A DNA stretch of 64,000 bases from Calidifontibacillus oryziterrae (GCF_000331575.1 NZ_KB223527.1:95148-159147), one strand, 5' to 3'; counted from the stretch's first letter, positions 41,868 to 52,006 are shown. Program-made: numbers and translations. The notes: generated by a model from the letters alone, not told the origin.

Positions 41868-42833
41868 TTATACTTCTGTTTCAGCGTGTTGCAGGTTTGA
41901 TTTTTCAACTTGAATGGTTGTATGTTGAATTTTAAATTTATATTCAATCGTTGTAATCGCCTGTTGCAAAATTGTTTGACTATCATGATCATCTTCTACT
42001 AATAAGTGGCAGCTTAATGAATCAAGTCCTGAAGTGATCGTCCAAATATGGAGATCATGAACATTAATAACACCGTCTATTTCTAGTAAAGTCTCTTTTA
42101 CCTCTTTCTGATCAATTGTTATAGGTGTTCCCTCCATTAAAATATGGACGGTATGTTTTACAACACCCCAAGCGCTCCGCAAAATTAACAAGGCCACAAC
42201 AACACTAATAAGCGGATCTGCTACATACCAATTAAAGAAGTACATAATAAGACCAGCAATAATGGCTCCTACAGATCCAAGGGCATCACCGATAACATGA
42301 AGATAGGCACTCCTAATATTTACGTTGTCTTTGACATCTCCTTTTTGCAAGAGCGCAAATGCACTCCCGATATTTGCAAGTAACCCAATTGTCGCAATCG
42401 CAATCATTGACGCACTTGCTACTGTTGGTGGCTCTAAAAAGCGTTCATATGCCTCTACAATGATAAACCCAGCAATTAAAAATAATGTCACTCCATTAAA
42501 TAATGCTGCTAAAATTTCAAAACGATAAAAGCCATATGTTTTATTTGGAGATGCTGGTCTTGTTGCAAACCACATCGCCACTAGACTTAGGGCCAATGAG
42601 CTCGCATCACTTAACATATGTCCTGAATCCGATAAAAGCGCCAAACTGTTTGTAAGTAATCCCCCGAAAAATTCTAAAAGCATAATTCCTGCTGTTATTA
42701 TTAATGCAATCATAAGACCTTTTTTATTTCCTTCTCTTGTATGACCATGGTGATGGCCATGATGATGTTGGTCATGGCTATAATGATTGTGGTCATGGCT
42801 ATGACCGTGACTGTGACCATGATGATGGTGCAT
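41868..42833 (-). CDS. czcD: CDF-family zinc/cobalt efflux transporter
   Basis: A cation diffusion facilitator of 321 residues. The N-terminus (1-35) is extremely His-rich (HHHHGHSHGHSHDHNH). Six membrane helices follow, with the metal site residues in LLSDSGHMLSDASSLALSL (helix 2) and HVIGDALGSVGAI (helix 5). The cytoplasmic metal-binding domain ends at about 310. It exports Zn2+ or Co2+/Cd2+ by proton exchange. It is 40 bases downstream of an ArsR-type metal sensor gene and probably co-transcribed from the promoter with the palindrome at 43217. Confidence 0.95.
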   Translation of the reverse strand: MHHHHGHSHGHSHDHNHYSHDQHHHGHHHGHTREGNKKGLMIALIITAGIMLLEFFGGLLTNSLALLSDSGHMLSDASSLALSLVAMWFATRPASPNKTYGFYRFEILAALFNGVTLFLIAGFIIVEAYERFLEPPTVASASMIAIATIGLLANIGSAFALLQKGDVKDNVNIRSAYLHVIGDALGSVGAIIAGLIMYFFNWYVADPLISVVVALLILRSAWGVVKHTVHILMEGTPITIDQKEVKETLLEIDGVINVHDLHIWTITSGLDSLSCHLLVEDDHDSQTILQQAITTIEYKFKIQHTTIQVEKSNLQHAETEV

Positions 42834-42873
42834 ATTTCCCCCTCCAAGTAATCCTTTTATTCTATAGTCTTTT

Positions 42874-43182
42874 TTAGTCGTGGAGCGAATGATGTATCAT
42901 TTGTTTTAAAATTTCAATGACGTGATCATCCTCGTACGTATAAATATATGATTTCCCTTCGCGTCGAGCTTTTACAAGTCTCAAATTCTTAAGAAACGAC
43001 AACTGATGAGAAACAGCCGACTGCGTCATGTTTAAAACCTCAGCGATATGACCAACTGAACATTCCTCTTGTGAGAGCAGATAAAGGATTTTTATTCTTG
43101 TCGGGTCTGCTAACGCTTTAAATGCTCTTGAGACATTGTCAACAGTGTCATTTGATAAGAAATCGTGTTGTGAATGGTTCAT
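42874..43182 (-). CDS. ArsR/SmtB-family metal-sensing repressor (CzrA-type)
   Basis: A winged-helix repressor of 102 residues. The recognition helix lies in [19 protein letters not shown]. The C-terminal helix [18 protein letters not shown] carries the Asp-His...His-His pattern of the alpha-5 zinc site found in CzrA/SmtB, whereas the alpha-3N cysteines of cadmium sensors are absent. It should release DNA on binding Zn2+ and so switch on the downstream CDF transporter. An 8-2-8 perfect palindrome lies 34 bases upstream of the start. Confidence 0.93.
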   Translation of the reverse strand: MNHSQHDFLSNDTVDNVSRAFKALADPTRIKILYLLSQEECSVGHIAEVLNMTQSAVSHQLSFLKNLRLVKARREGKSYIYTYEDDHVIEILKQMIHHSLHD

Positions 43183-43216
43183 CTAACTCCCTCTTTGCTA
43201 TTCATTTCATCATATG

Positions 43217-43234
43217 AACATATGCTCATATGTT
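43217..43234. promoter_or_regulatory. ArsR-type operator
   Basis: AACATATG-CT-CATATGTT is a perfect 8-2-8 palindrome, within the usual 12-2-12 layout of SmtB/CzrA operators, in front of the repressor gene. Confidence 0.8.
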
Positions 43235-43300
43235 GTTAGGTATATAGTAACAATTTCCAAAATGAAAATCAACTGCAAATTGTATATTTTAACACAACTA

Positions 43301-43332
43301 AAAAAATAAGCCGCCCTACCGAAATAGGACGG
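43301..43332 (-). terminator. terminator of acyl-CoA operon
   Basis: CCGTCCTA/TAGGGCGG on the minus strand, with one mismatch, is followed by a U-run (the A7 run at 43301-43307). It ends the long operon that starts at 51.9 kb. Confidence 0.85.
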
Positions 43333-43348
43333 TTCGAACAAACCATTA

Positions 43349-44965
43349 TTAATTTTGAACAAAATAATTTTGCAATTTTTCTCTTAATGCTCGCTTCAAA
43401 AACTTCCCAACAGATGTTTTTGGGATTTCATCCATAAAAATCACATCATCTGGTAGCCACCATTTTGCAAATTGTGGCGCGATGAATTTCAGCAAATCTT
43501 CTTTTGTTACCTTATCTTTATATGGATCTTTAAGAACAACACATGCAACTGGACGTTCCTGCCAATCTGGATGAGGAACGGCGACTACACTTGCCTCAAA
43601 TACTCCTTCATGTGCCATTAAAGCGTTTTCTAAATCGACAGAAGAGATCCATTCACCGCCACTCTTAATTAAATCCTTTGTCCGGTCAACTAGCTTAATG
43701 ACCCCCTCCTCGTCTACGGTGCAAACGTCACCTGTATAAAGCCACCCGTCTTTAAACGACTCTTGTGAGCGTTCATCACGATAATATTCGTCTGCAATCC
43801 ATGGTCCCCGCAGTAATAGCTCGCCCATTTCAACACCGTCCCAAGCCACTTCTCCATTTCCACCAACTACCTTCATTTCTAGACCAGGCACAAGTATTCC
43901 TTGCTTGGCACGTTGATCAAGCCTTTCTTCAACTGAAAGTTTGTTTTGGTAGCTTTTTAAACGTGATAGTGTGGCAAGTGGACTTGTTTCCGTCATTCCA
44001 TACGCATGAATAAACGGGATGTTATATTTTGTTTCAAACGTGTTTATCATTCCTTTCGGTGCAGCAGCCCCGCCACAAAGGATTGCACGAAGGCTACTTG
44101 TGTCGTAATTTCCTCCTTCCAATTCCTTCAATAACCCTAACCAAATAGTTGGAACACCAGCTGTAATTGTAATTTTCTCTTGCTCAATTAATTCGGCAAG
44201 AAGCTTTGGTGTAAACATCGGTCCAGGTAACACTTGAGTTGATCCGAGCCATGTTGCTGCAAATGGAAGCCCCCACGCATTGGCATGGAACATTGGAACG
44301 ACTGCCATTGTAATATCCGATTCGGAAATGGCGGTCGTATCAGCTAAGCCTAACGCAAAGCTATGAAGAACAATCCCGCGATGTGAGTAAACAACACCCT
44401 TTGGATTCCCGGTTGTTGCTGACGTATAACACATGCCTGCAGGTGCATTTTCATCTATATCTTTTATAAATGGTTCATTTGGATTTCCTTTTTCAAGTAA
44501 TGGTTCATAGGAGTAAACAGGTTGAAGATTTGTAGTAGGAAGTTGTTCTTGATCTGTCATGATGATAAAAGCTTTAACAGTTGGAAGTTTAGTGGCTATT
44601 TTTTCGACGATCGGTAAGAGGTCTTCGTCAACAAAGAGTACTTTATCTTCTGCATGATTAATAATATAGATAATATGTTCTAATGAAAGTCGTAGATTTA
44701 TCGTATGAAGGACTGCGCCCATTCCTGGTGCTGCAAAGTATATTTCTAAGTGGCGATGATGATTCCAAGCTAATGTTCCAACACGATCGCCTTGTTCGAC
44801 ACCGAGATCCTTTAAGGCACTCATCAACCTCCTCGTCCGCTCTCCAATTTCTGCATAAGTAAAGCGATGAATTCCCGATAACGTTCTTGAAACTACTTGC
44901 TTTTTTGAAAAGTACTTTTCAGCACGCTCTAATAAAGCTCCAATATTTAATTGATCGTTCATCAT
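43349..44965 (-). CDS. fatty acid--CoA ligase, AMP-binding
   Basis: An ANL-superfamily ligase of 538 residues that activates a carboxylic acid to acyl-AMP and then acyl-CoA. The P-loop-type motif MCYTSATTGNPKGVVYSHRG (about 177-196), the A5 block HAYGMTETSP and the A7/A8 region LYTGDVCTVDEEG with the lysine-bearing IPKTSVGKFLKRALR at the C-terminus are all present. It is the last of six minus-strand genes (three ligases, thiolase, acyl-CoA dehydrogenase, CoA transferase). The chain-length specificity cannot be told. ATG at 44965 or 44962. Confidence 0.9.
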   Translation of the reverse strand: MMNDQLNIGALLERAEKYFSKKQVVSRTLSGIHRFTYAEIGERTRRLMSALKDLGVEQGDRVGTLAWNHHRHLEIYFAAPGMGAVLHTINLRLSLEHIIYIINHAEDKVLFVDEDLLPIVEKIATKLPTVKAFIIMTDQEQLPTTNLQPVYSYEPLLEKGNPNEPFIKDIDENAPAGMCYTSATTGNPKGVVYSHRGIVLHSFALGLADTTAISESDITMAVVPMFHANAWGLPFAATWLGSTQVLPGPMFTPKLLAELIEQEKITITAGVPTIWLGLLKELEGGNYDTSSLRAILCGGAAAPKGMINTFETKYNIPFIHAYGMTETSPLATLSRLKSYQNKLSVEERLDQRAKQGILVPGLEMKVVGGNGEVAWDGVEMGELLLRGPWIADEYYRDERSQESFKDGWLYTGDVCTVDEEGVIKLVDRTKDLIKSGGEWISSVDLENALMAHEGVFEASVVAVPHPDWQERPVACVVLKDPYKDKVTKEDLLKFIAPQFAKWWLPDDVIFMDEIPKTSVGKFLKRALREKLQNYFVQN

Positions 44966-45013
44966 CTTAACATTTCCCCTTTTTTATTAAATTTTCTCCC
45001 TCATCATTCGCTT

Positions 45014-45044
45014 CCCCTCACCATGAAAGCCTGTTGATGAGGGG
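45014..45044 (-). other. intergenic hairpin
   Basis: CCCCTCA and TGAGGGG form a 7-bp stem between the CoA transferase and the last ligase gene. There is no U-run, so it is more likely an mRNA-processing or stability structure than a terminator. Confidence 0.4.
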
Positions 45045-45078
45045 ATGAACGATTAATAATAATTCACACTTTGTGATT

Positions 45079-46176
45079 CTAACTGCCCTTGTTATTAATA
45101 TTAATACCAAGAACAGAGTGAAGGATCTCTGGTGTATGCTCTCCCATTTCCGGTGGTGGAGATGGTTGTTCAAGGGAGCATACAGGCTGCGTTTTCACAT
45201 AAGTCAATCCCTTTATTATGGTTATAAGGTTTCGTTCCTTCACATAAGGGTGCTCAGAAATCTCACCCGCTTCAAGGATTGGTGCCATACAACAATCAAC
45301 TTCAAGACTAAACTTCGTCCACTCAGCTAAGCTGCGACTTTTAAAAAGTGCTTTCACTTCCTGATAAATGGGATTATCAGGAACAGCTTTTGACAGGTAG
45401 CTAGCCAACCATTCGCTTCTATCTACTCCATTACAAAAGTTATCCCAGAACTTTTTCTCTAAAGCTGCTAAGCTAATAAAACGGTTATCGCTAGTTTCAT
45501 AAATCGCATAATTAATAATTTCTCCCCCTAAAAGCTGAACGCCATGCCCATGCCCTGTTTCCTTTTCAATGAGAACATGATTTCCCATTAATGCAATCAT
45601 TGAGTCAGTTAATGATACATCTAAATATTGGCCCTTACCTGTTTTTTCCCGCTGATAGATCGCTGCTAGAATAGATTCATTCGCGGAAATTCCACCAATT
45701 AAATCAGCAAAGGTTGTGGTTGGATGAACAGGTCTTCCCTCCGAATCCTTTAATTGTGAAAGCACTCCGCTTAGTGCCATATAGTTTAAGTCATGGCTAC
45801 CTAAAGTGCTCATCACGGAATTCTGGCCAAATCCGGAAAGGGAGCAATAAATAATATTCGGCTTTCTTTTCCTAATACTTTCATAATCCAGTCCTAGTCT
45901 TTCCATAACACCTGGCCGAAAGCTCTCCACAACTACATCTGCGTTACATACTAGCTCGATAGCTATTTCTTGCCCTTCTCGTTCTTTTAAGTTTAAACAA
46001 ACACTTTTTTTATTTCGATTATTAGCAATGTATAGCTCTCTTCCTGTTGTTCTAGCTGGATCACCTGATGGCGGCTCCACTTTGATAACCTCTGCTCCTA
46101 AATCAGCTAAGCGCATTGTTGCATAAGGACCTGGTAAATAAACTGAAAAATCAATAATTCGTATCCCTTTAAGCAT
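45079..46176 (-). CDS. CaiB/BaiF (class III) CoA transferase
   Basis: A protein of 365 residues. The N-terminus LKGIRIIDFSVYLPGPYATM with DLGAEVIKVEPP is the family hallmark. It is a formyl-CoA-transferase-like enzyme, which moves CoA between carboxylates; the nucleophile would be the aspartate in the DLNYMALSG segment. Other members act on carnitine, bile acids or branched acyl-CoA (alpha-methylacyl-CoA racemase belongs here). In a beta-oxidation operon, a racemase or transferase for branched acids is plausible. Confidence 0.85.
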   Translation of the reverse strand: MLKGIRIIDFSVYLPGPYATMRLADLGAEVIKVEPPSGDPARTTGRELYIANNRNKKSVCLNLKEREGQEIAIELVCNADVVVESFRPGVMERLGLDYESIRKRKPNIIYCSLSGFGQNSVMSTLGSHDLNYMALSGVLSQLKDSEGRPVHPTTTFADLIGGISANESILAAIYQREKTGKGQYLDVSLTDSMIALMGNHVLIEKETGHGHGVQLLGGEIINYAIYETSDNRFISLAALEKKFWDNFCNGVDRSEWLASYLSKAVPDNPIYQEVKALFKSRSLAEWTKFSLEVDCCMAPILEAGEISEHPYVKERNLITIIKGLTYVKTQPVCSLEQPSPPPEMGEHTPEILHSVLGININNKGS

Positions 46177-46299
46177 TTCCTTCTCCTTTACGTAATTATT
46201 TTTCCCTATTTTTTCTTTGAAGCTAGCAATTAAGTAGAAGCAGGATAGTAAACTGCTAAAGGGATACTAAATTCACGCACATTTCCCTTTAAACACGAT

Positions 46300-47865
46300 C
46301 TACTGATCGACAGACTCCGCTTCCAATTGCTTTCGCAATAAAAACTTTTGAATTTTTCCACTAGCATTTCTCGGTAACACGTCTACAAAAATATACTGGC
46401 GTGGACGTTTATAATCTGCTAGCTTAGTACTCTCTTTACAGAGCTTATCAAGCTCAGCCTCAGATACGTTGATGTTGTCTTTTTTCACAACAAACGCAAC
46501 TACTTTTTCACCCCATTTTTCATCTGGCTGACCAAGTACAGCAACATCTAAAATCCCGGGATGCTCATACAAAATATCTTCTACCTCTCGTGGATAAATG
46601 TTTTCTCCACCACTAATAATCATGTCGTCAACACGATCGGCAATGAAAAGATAACCATCTTCATCAACATACCCAATATCACCAGAATGGTACCAGCCTT
46701 TATACATCGATTTTTCTGTTGCTTCCTCACGGTTATAATAGCCAATCATCATTGATGGACCTTTGACGATAACTTCACCACGTTCATAAGGTGCACAAAT
46801 ATCATCTGGCTCTGATGGACCACTTTCATTTGGACGAACAACACGGACCTCATGGTTTAATATGGCTTTCCCGGCCGCTCCTGCTTTTGAAATTTGCTCA
46901 TCCTCTAATAAAAATGTAATAGCAGGCCCCATTTCTGTCATGCCATATGCTTGAACAAGCTTAACTCCAAGCTTATCTTGACAAGCATATACAAGCGCAG
47001 GTGCCATTGGTGCAGCACCATATAAACCAAATTGGAGAGAACGAATATCATAGTTTTCAAGCTGTTCTTGCAAGATCATGTTCCACATAGTTGGAGCAGC
47101 GAAAAATTTTGTTATTTTCTCTTTTTCGATAAGCTCCAATACTTTTCCTGCATCAAAATGATGGAGAATGATATTCGTTGCACCACTATGTACCCTTGGC
47201 AAAAATGCACAATGCAGCTCTGCACAATGGAACATAGGTGCCGTTACAAGTCCCCGATCTTTGTCTGAAACCTTCGTAGCGTTGATTAATACCATACTTT
47301 GTTCAACCATGTCACGATGGCGGTGCATAACCCCTTTTGGTCGCCCGGTTGTCCCGCTCGTATACATGATTGCATATAAATCCGCTTCCTCAACTTTAAT
47401 TTGTGGAGTAGCTGAGCTTCCTGCTGCTACCTTTTCTCTGTAGCTAGCAGCATAATCGGGTTTATCTTCATCAATAAACCAAAATGCGATATGAGGAAAA
47501 CGTTTTTCGATTAGATCAATCTGCGCTTGGAGCGCCTTTTCAAATAAAACTACTTTTGGCTCAGCATCCTCTAAGATAAAAGCAACCTCTTCACCCATAA
47601 GCCGAAAATTAATTGGATTAAAAACAGCCCCGATTTTAGCACACGCAAAAAATGAAGTTGCTAGCTCCTCTGTATTATATAAATAAGTAGATACGCGATC
47701 GCCCTTGTTTACTCCGGCATTTAGTAAAGCATTGGCTAATTTATTTACTTGTTCATTCCACTCTGCATATGAATAGCGTAGATTTTTGCGGACATCATAT
47801 AGCGCTTCCTTTTTAGGATATTTTTGAACAGTTTGATCAAATATTTTCCCAATTGTTGTGTACAT
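46300..47865 (-). CDS. long-chain acyl-CoA synthetase-like ligase
   Basis: An AMP-binding ligase of 521 residues. YTSGTTGRPKGVMHRHRDM (about 168-186), the A5 block QAYGMTEMGP and the C-terminal LPRNASGKIQKFLLRKQL, with the catalytic lysine in the GK pair, are intact. It starts after AAGGGGGAATTTT. It is the second of three related ligases in the same operon. These differ in sequence throughout, so they are not recent duplicates and may take different acids. Confidence 0.9.
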   Translation of the reverse strand: MYTTIGKIFDQTVQKYPKKEALYDVRKNLRYSYAEWNEQVNKLANALLNAGVNKGDRVSTYLYNTEELATSFFACAKIGAVFNPINFRLMGEEVAFILEDAEPKVVLFEKALQAQIDLIEKRFPHIAFWFIDEDKPDYAASYREKVAAGSSATPQIKVEEADLYAIMYTSGTTGRPKGVMHRHRDMVEQSMVLINATKVSDKDRGLVTAPMFHCAELHCAFLPRVHSGATNIILHHFDAGKVLELIEKEKITKFFAAPTMWNMILQEQLENYDIRSLQFGLYGAAPMAPALVYACQDKLGVKLVQAYGMTEMGPAITFLLEDEQISKAGAAGKAILNHEVRVVRPNESGPSEPDDICAPYERGEVIVKGPSMMIGYYNREEATEKSMYKGWYHSGDIGYVDEDGYLFIADRVDDMIISGGENIYPREVEDILYEHPGILDVAVLGQPDEKWGEKVVAFVVKKDNINVSEAELDKLCKESTKLADYKRPRQYIFVDVLPRNASGKIQKFLLRKQLEAESVDQ

Positions 47866-47913
47866 AAAATTCCCCCTTATATTGGTTTTGTATCGATTTT
47901 ACTTTATATTGAG

Positions 47914-49065
47914 CTAATCTAGTCGTTCGATAATCGTTGCATTCGCCATGCCGTGACCTTCACACATTGTTTGAAGCCCGTAGCGGCCACCAGTGCGTTC
48001 GAGTTCATGCATCATTGTAATCATCAGTCTAGCACCACTTGCGCCTAACGGATGACCTAAAGCGATTGCACCACCGTTAGGATTTAGCTTTTTCGGATCT
48101 GCCCCAGTTTCCTTTAACCAGGCTAACGGAACAGGAGCAAATGCTTCATTCACTTCAAAAACATCAATATCATCAACAGATAAGCCCGCTTTAGCTAACA
48201 CTTTTTCGGTAGCAGGGATAACCCCTGTTAGCATCAATGTTGGATCTGAACCAACAACAACACGTGCTAAAATACGAAAACGTGGTTTAAGTCCTAGTTC
48301 CTCAGCTTTTTCTCGAGACATAATTAATAATGCACCCGCTCCGTCACTTATTTGACTAGAGTTACCTGCATGTATACGTCCGTTTTCCTGAAATGATGGC
48401 TTTAAATCACCCAACACCTCTAAAGTGGTTTCCTTCCTAGGTCCGGAATCTGTTGTCATGATCGTTTTTGTCCCATCTGGCAAGTTCACTTCTACTGGAA
48501 CGATTTCTCGTTCAAATCTTCCTTCAGCCTGTGCCTTCAATGCTTTTTCATGACTTTCTAATGAAAATTGATCTAATTCTGTTCGACTAAATCCCCACTT
48601 TTCAGTTATTCGCTCTGCAGACAATCCTTGGTGAATAATCTCATAACGCTCTAGTAGCTTTGGACTAAAAGGGGCATTTTGATAATTTGAGCCAATTGGA
48701 ACGCGCGACATATTTTCAATACCCGCAGCGACAACAATATCCATATCACCACTAATGATCGCTTGTGCAGCAAAGTGAACGGCTTGCTGACTTGAACCGC
48801 ATTGACGATCGATTGTAGTTCCAGGTACCTCAAGTGGGTACCCAGCAATTAAAGCAGCAACACGCCCGATGTCACCCGCTTGTTCACCTGATTGGCTAAC
48901 ACAACCCATAATTACATCCTCTACTAAGCTAGCTGATATTCCTGCACGATCAATAACCTCTTTTAATACTAACGCTGCTAAATCATCGGGACGAATATCC
49001 TTTAACAACCCATTACGTCTTCCAACGGGAGTTCGTACCGCTTCGACAATAACTGCTTCTCTCAT
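47914..49065 (-). CDS. acetyl-CoA acyltransferase (thiolase)
   Basis: A thiolase of 383 residues. The nucleophile cysteine lies in IDRQCGSSQQAVHFAAQAI (about 87), the active-site NEAFA and GGAIALGHPLGASGAR motifs follow, and the second cysteine lies in the MCEGHGMANA terminus. It removes acetyl-CoA from 3-ketoacyl-CoA in beta-oxidation. The ATG at 49065 follows AGAGG with nine bases spacing; the upstream Met at 49074 is too close to it. Confidence 0.93.
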   Translation of the reverse strand: MREAVIVEAVRTPVGRRNGLLKDIRPDDLAALVLKEVIDRAGISASLVEDVIMGCVSQSGEQAGDIGRVAALIAGYPLEVPGTTIDRQCGSSQQAVHFAAQAIISGDMDIVVAAGIENMSRVPIGSNYQNAPFSPKLLERYEIIHQGLSAERITEKWGFSRTELDQFSLESHEKALKAQAEGRFEREIVPVEVNLPDGTKTIMTTDSGPRKETTLEVLGDLKPSFQENGRIHAGNSSQISDGAGALLIMSREKAEELGLKPRFRILARVVVGSDPTLMLTGVIPATEKVLAKAGLSVDDIDVFEVNEAFAPVPLAWLKETGADPKKLNPNGGAIALGHPLGASGARLMITMMHELERTGGRYGLQTMCEGHGMANATIIERLD

Positions 49066-49170
49066 TTTTTTCATTCCTCTCTCAATAAAAATAATGTTTA
49101 GTAACAACGTAATCTAAAAACAACCGTTATTTATTTAACAAAATATTTTTTAATATAGCTTTCTTCAAAT

Positions 49171-50319
49171 CTACAATCCAAGGTTTTTCGCAATAATTGT
49201 TTTCATGATTTCATTTGTTCCGGCATAAATGGCCGCCACTGGTATATCTCTAAATCTTCTCGCGATTTTGTACTCTTCCATATATCCGTAACCACCATGA
49301 AGCTGCATACATTCGCTTGCTATCTTTTTTGCCATGTCTGTTAAGCGCCATTTAGCCATGGATACCTTTGTCACGATGTCCTTTTGCGCAATATGATCAG
49401 CTATTAACTGGTCTAAAAAGGCACGTCCCATTTCAATCTCAGTTGCCATTTCTGCAATTTTAAATTGAGTATTTTGAAATTTGCTTATTGGTTTGCCAAA
49501 TGCTTCACGAGTTTTCACATACTCAATTGTCATTTCCAACATATCTTCAGCAGCTACTTGGGCTGCTATCGCAACTAGAAGACGTTCCTGCTGTAGCTTT
49601 TCCATTAAATATAAAAACCCTTTTCCTTCCTCGCCTAAAAGATTTTCTTTTGGTACTCGGCAATCCTCAAATATCAGCTCAGCTGTATCTTGACTATGAA
49701 GTCCAACTTTATTTAGCTTTCGTCCTCTCGAAAAACCAGGTGTACCTCGTTCGATAACAAGTAGGCTTACCCCTCTGTGCTTTGGTTCAGCTTTCGGATT
49801 TGTTTTACAAGCAACAATTACTAAATCAGCGTGAATACCATTTGTTATAAATGTTTTTTGCCCGTTTACGACATAATGGTCACTCTCAAGGATTGCCGTT
49901 GTTTTAATATTCGCTAAATCAGAACCGGCACCAGGCTCAGTCATGGCAATTGCTGAAATTGTATCACCAGACACACAGCCTGGAAGCCAACGCTGTTTTT
50001 GTTCTTCTGAGCCGTATGCGGTTATATACGGAACAACTATGTCATTATGAAGACCGATGCCAACTAATCCTGACCCAACCCGCTCGATTTCCTCGTTTAT
50101 TACAACTGAGAACCCCCAATCGACTCCTGTGCCACCATATTGTTCAGGTACATCAGGGCAAAGAAAACCGTTATCGCCCATCTTTTTCCAGAAAGATCGT
50201 GGGATGATCCTGTCCTCCTCCCATTGGTCATAATACGGATAAGCTTCCTTCTCCAAAAATTTCCGCAACGCTTTTCTAAAGATATCGTGCTCTTGTCGTA
50301 AATATAAATGCCCCATCAT
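49171..50319 (-). CDS. acyl-CoA dehydrogenase
   Basis: A flavoprotein of 382 residues. The acyl-CoA dehydrogenase signatures are present: AIAMTEPGAGSDLANIKTTA (about 126-145), and near the C-terminus QLHGGYGYMEEYKIARRFRD with IYAGTNEIMKTIIAK. The catalytic base position lies in that last block, as in short- and medium-chain types. It oxidises acyl-CoA to enoyl-CoA and passes electrons to ETF. It starts after AGGAGG, with ATG at 50319 or 50316. Confidence 0.93.
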   Translation of the reverse strand: MMGHLYLRQEHDIFRKALRKFLEKEAYPYYDQWEEDRIIPRSFWKKMGDNGFLCPDVPEQYGGTGVDWGFSVVINEEIERVGSGLVGIGLHNDIVVPYITAYGSEEQKQRWLPGCVSGDTISAIAMTEPGAGSDLANIKTTAILESDHYVVNGQKTFITNGIHADLVIVACKTNPKAEPKHRGVSLLVIERGTPGFSRGRKLNKVGLHSQDTAELIFEDCRVPKENLLGEEGKGFLYLMEKLQQERLLVAIAAQVAAEDMLEMTIEYVKTREAFGKPISKFQNTQFKIAEMATEIEMGRAFLDQLIADHIAQKDIVTKVSMAKWRLTDMAKKIASECMQLHGGYGYMEEYKIARRFRDIPVAAIYAGTNEIMKTIIAKNLGL

Positions 50320-50375
50320 TGAAGCCTCCTATTCGATTTTATAGTGTATGAAAACGCTTTCTATTATATGAGTTT

Positions 50376-51908
50376 TTAAGATTGTAAGTTTTTTAAACGT
50401 TCACGAAGCTGATATTTTAAAATTTTCCCAGATGCATTCCTTGGAAGCTGTTTTTCAAATATGATTTTTCTTGGTACTTTATAGCTGGCAAGCTTCTGTC
50501 GACAAAAGCTTTTAAATTCCTGTTCATTAATTTCTTCACCTTGTTTCGGTACAACGACTGCCGTAACAATTTCTCCCCATAGTTCATCTGGCAGGCCAAT
50601 TGTTGCTGCCTCTAATACTTGTGGATGTTCATACATAATTTGCTCAACTTCAATTGAATAAACGTTTTCCCCACCCGTAATGATCATATCCTTTTTTCGA
50701 TCCACTAGCGTTATATAGCCCTCTTCATCCATAACTGCCAAGTCACCAGTATACAACCAACCATCTACCAGCGCTCTTTTTGTTTCTTCAGGCTTGTTGT
50801 AATATTCCTTCATAATCGTGGGACCACGTAAAATAAATTCTCCTACAACTCCAGGTTTCACGTCTTGACCTGTTGAATCAACGACGCGGGCATCTGTTAA
50901 TGCAAACGCTCTTCCACCTTTACCTAAATGGTTCACGTGATCTTCAGGATCTAGTAAAATTCCACCAGGTCCGGCCTCCGTTAAACCACATAAATTAAAA
51001 AATCGGTCGGTTTTAAATAATTCCATACTTTTTCGAACAAGCTCAGGGGCCATTGGAGCAGCTCCATAACCATATCGTAAAACAGACGACAAATCATATT
51101 CATCGAAGTTAGGTACTTGAAGAAGGAAATTATACATGGCTGGAACACCAAAAAAGTGGGTAATTTTGTGTTTTTCAATTGCTTTTAACGTTTCAACAGG
51201 GTGGAAATCACGATGAATGACGTGTGATGCACCTAAAATAACTCCTGTTATTAAAAATAAGTTTAGTTGTGCAGAATGGAATAAAGGTGCTAAATGTAAA
51301 AGGCGGTCCTTCGGATTAATACCCATTCCAACCATCATCGTTACAGCAACATTAAATATACGACGGTGATCAAATAAAGCCCCTTTAGGACGACCGGTAG
51401 TTCCAGATGTATATAGTATTTCTAAATCATCTGTTTCATCGACTTCCACGTTTGGTTCATTTCGATTAGATGAAAGCACTTCTTCAAAGGAAAAATGAAC
51501 CTCATTACTTGATTTACCGACAGATATTACAGTTATTTGAGCAAAAATAGAAGCTTGTTCGATGGCATCATCGATTAACGTAGAATATTCGTTATCACAA
51601 ATGATCACTTTACTTTCAGACTGCTGTAATATATAACTTACTTCAGTTGCAGTTAATCGAAAATTTATCGGTACTACGACAGCCCCAATTTTTGCTCCGG
51701 CAAAAAAGGAAAAAACATATGAATCTGAATTTTTCATCATCAGTGCAAGCTTATCGCCTTTTTCTAATCCCATCGCAAGTAAACCATTCGCTAACTGGTT
51801 GACTTTATCATTAAACTGTTCATACGTAAAGTCTCTTCCTTCACACGTTATTGCCAATTTAGTTGGGTGTTTCCTTGCATTTAATGATAAGTAACTACCA
51901 ATATCCAT
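50376..51908 (-). CDS. long-chain acyl-CoA synthetase-like ligase, first gene of operon
   Basis: An AMP-binding ligase of 510 residues. YTSGTTGRPKGALFDHRR (about 160-177), YTGDLAVMDEEG and the LPRNASGKILKYQLRERL terminus are intact. The ATG at 51908 after GGGAGGGAT is preferred to the longer frame to 51953. A -24/-12 promoter lies about 90 bases upstream, so this gene probably opens a sigma-54-dependent transcript through 43.3 kb. The activator gene is adjacent upstream. Confidence 0.9.
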   Translation of the reverse strand: MDIGSYLSLNARKHPTKLAITCEGRDFTYEQFNDKVNQLANGLLAMGLEKGDKLALMMKNSDSYVFSFFAGAKIGAVVVPINFRLTATEVSYILQQSESKVIICDNEYSTLIDDAIEQASIFAQITVISVGKSSNEVHFSFEEVLSSNRNEPNVEVDETDDLEILYTSGTTGRPKGALFDHRRIFNVAVTMMVGMGINPKDRLLHLAPLFHSAQLNLFLITGVILGASHVIHRDFHPVETLKAIEKHKITHFFGVPAMYNFLLQVPNFDEYDLSSVLRYGYGAAPMAPELVRKSMELFKTDRFFNLCGLTEAGPGGILLDPEDHVNHLGKGGRAFALTDARVVDSTGQDVKPGVVGEFILRGPTIMKEYYNKPEETKRALVDGWLYTGDLAVMDEEGYITLVDRKKDMIITGGENVYSIEVEQIMYEHPQVLEAATIGLPDELWGEIVTAVVVPKQGEEINEQEFKSFCRQKLASYKVPRKIIFEKQLPRNASGKILKYQLRERLKNLQS

Positions 51909-51988
51909 ATCGTAATCCCTCCCTGTGATTTTTTTTATGAAGCCTTGTAACAAAGCCTAAAATCGAAGTCCTAGCTTACAAATGTATT

Positions 51989-52006
51989 ATGCAAGTAATG
52001 TGCCAA
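51989..52006 (-). promoter_or_regulatory. sigma-54 (SigL) promoter of acyl-CoA operon
   Basis: On the minus strand it reads TTGGCAC-ATTAC-TTGCAT, matching TGGCAC-N5-TTGCW exactly. It is 81 bases from the start of the ligase gene and directly downstream of the sigma-54 activator gene. Confidence 0.85.

Noticed and set aside
41741..41935. 64-residue plus-strand frame
   Set aside because: It runs through the small-RNA structure and terminator and into the czcD gene on the other strand; no ribosome site.
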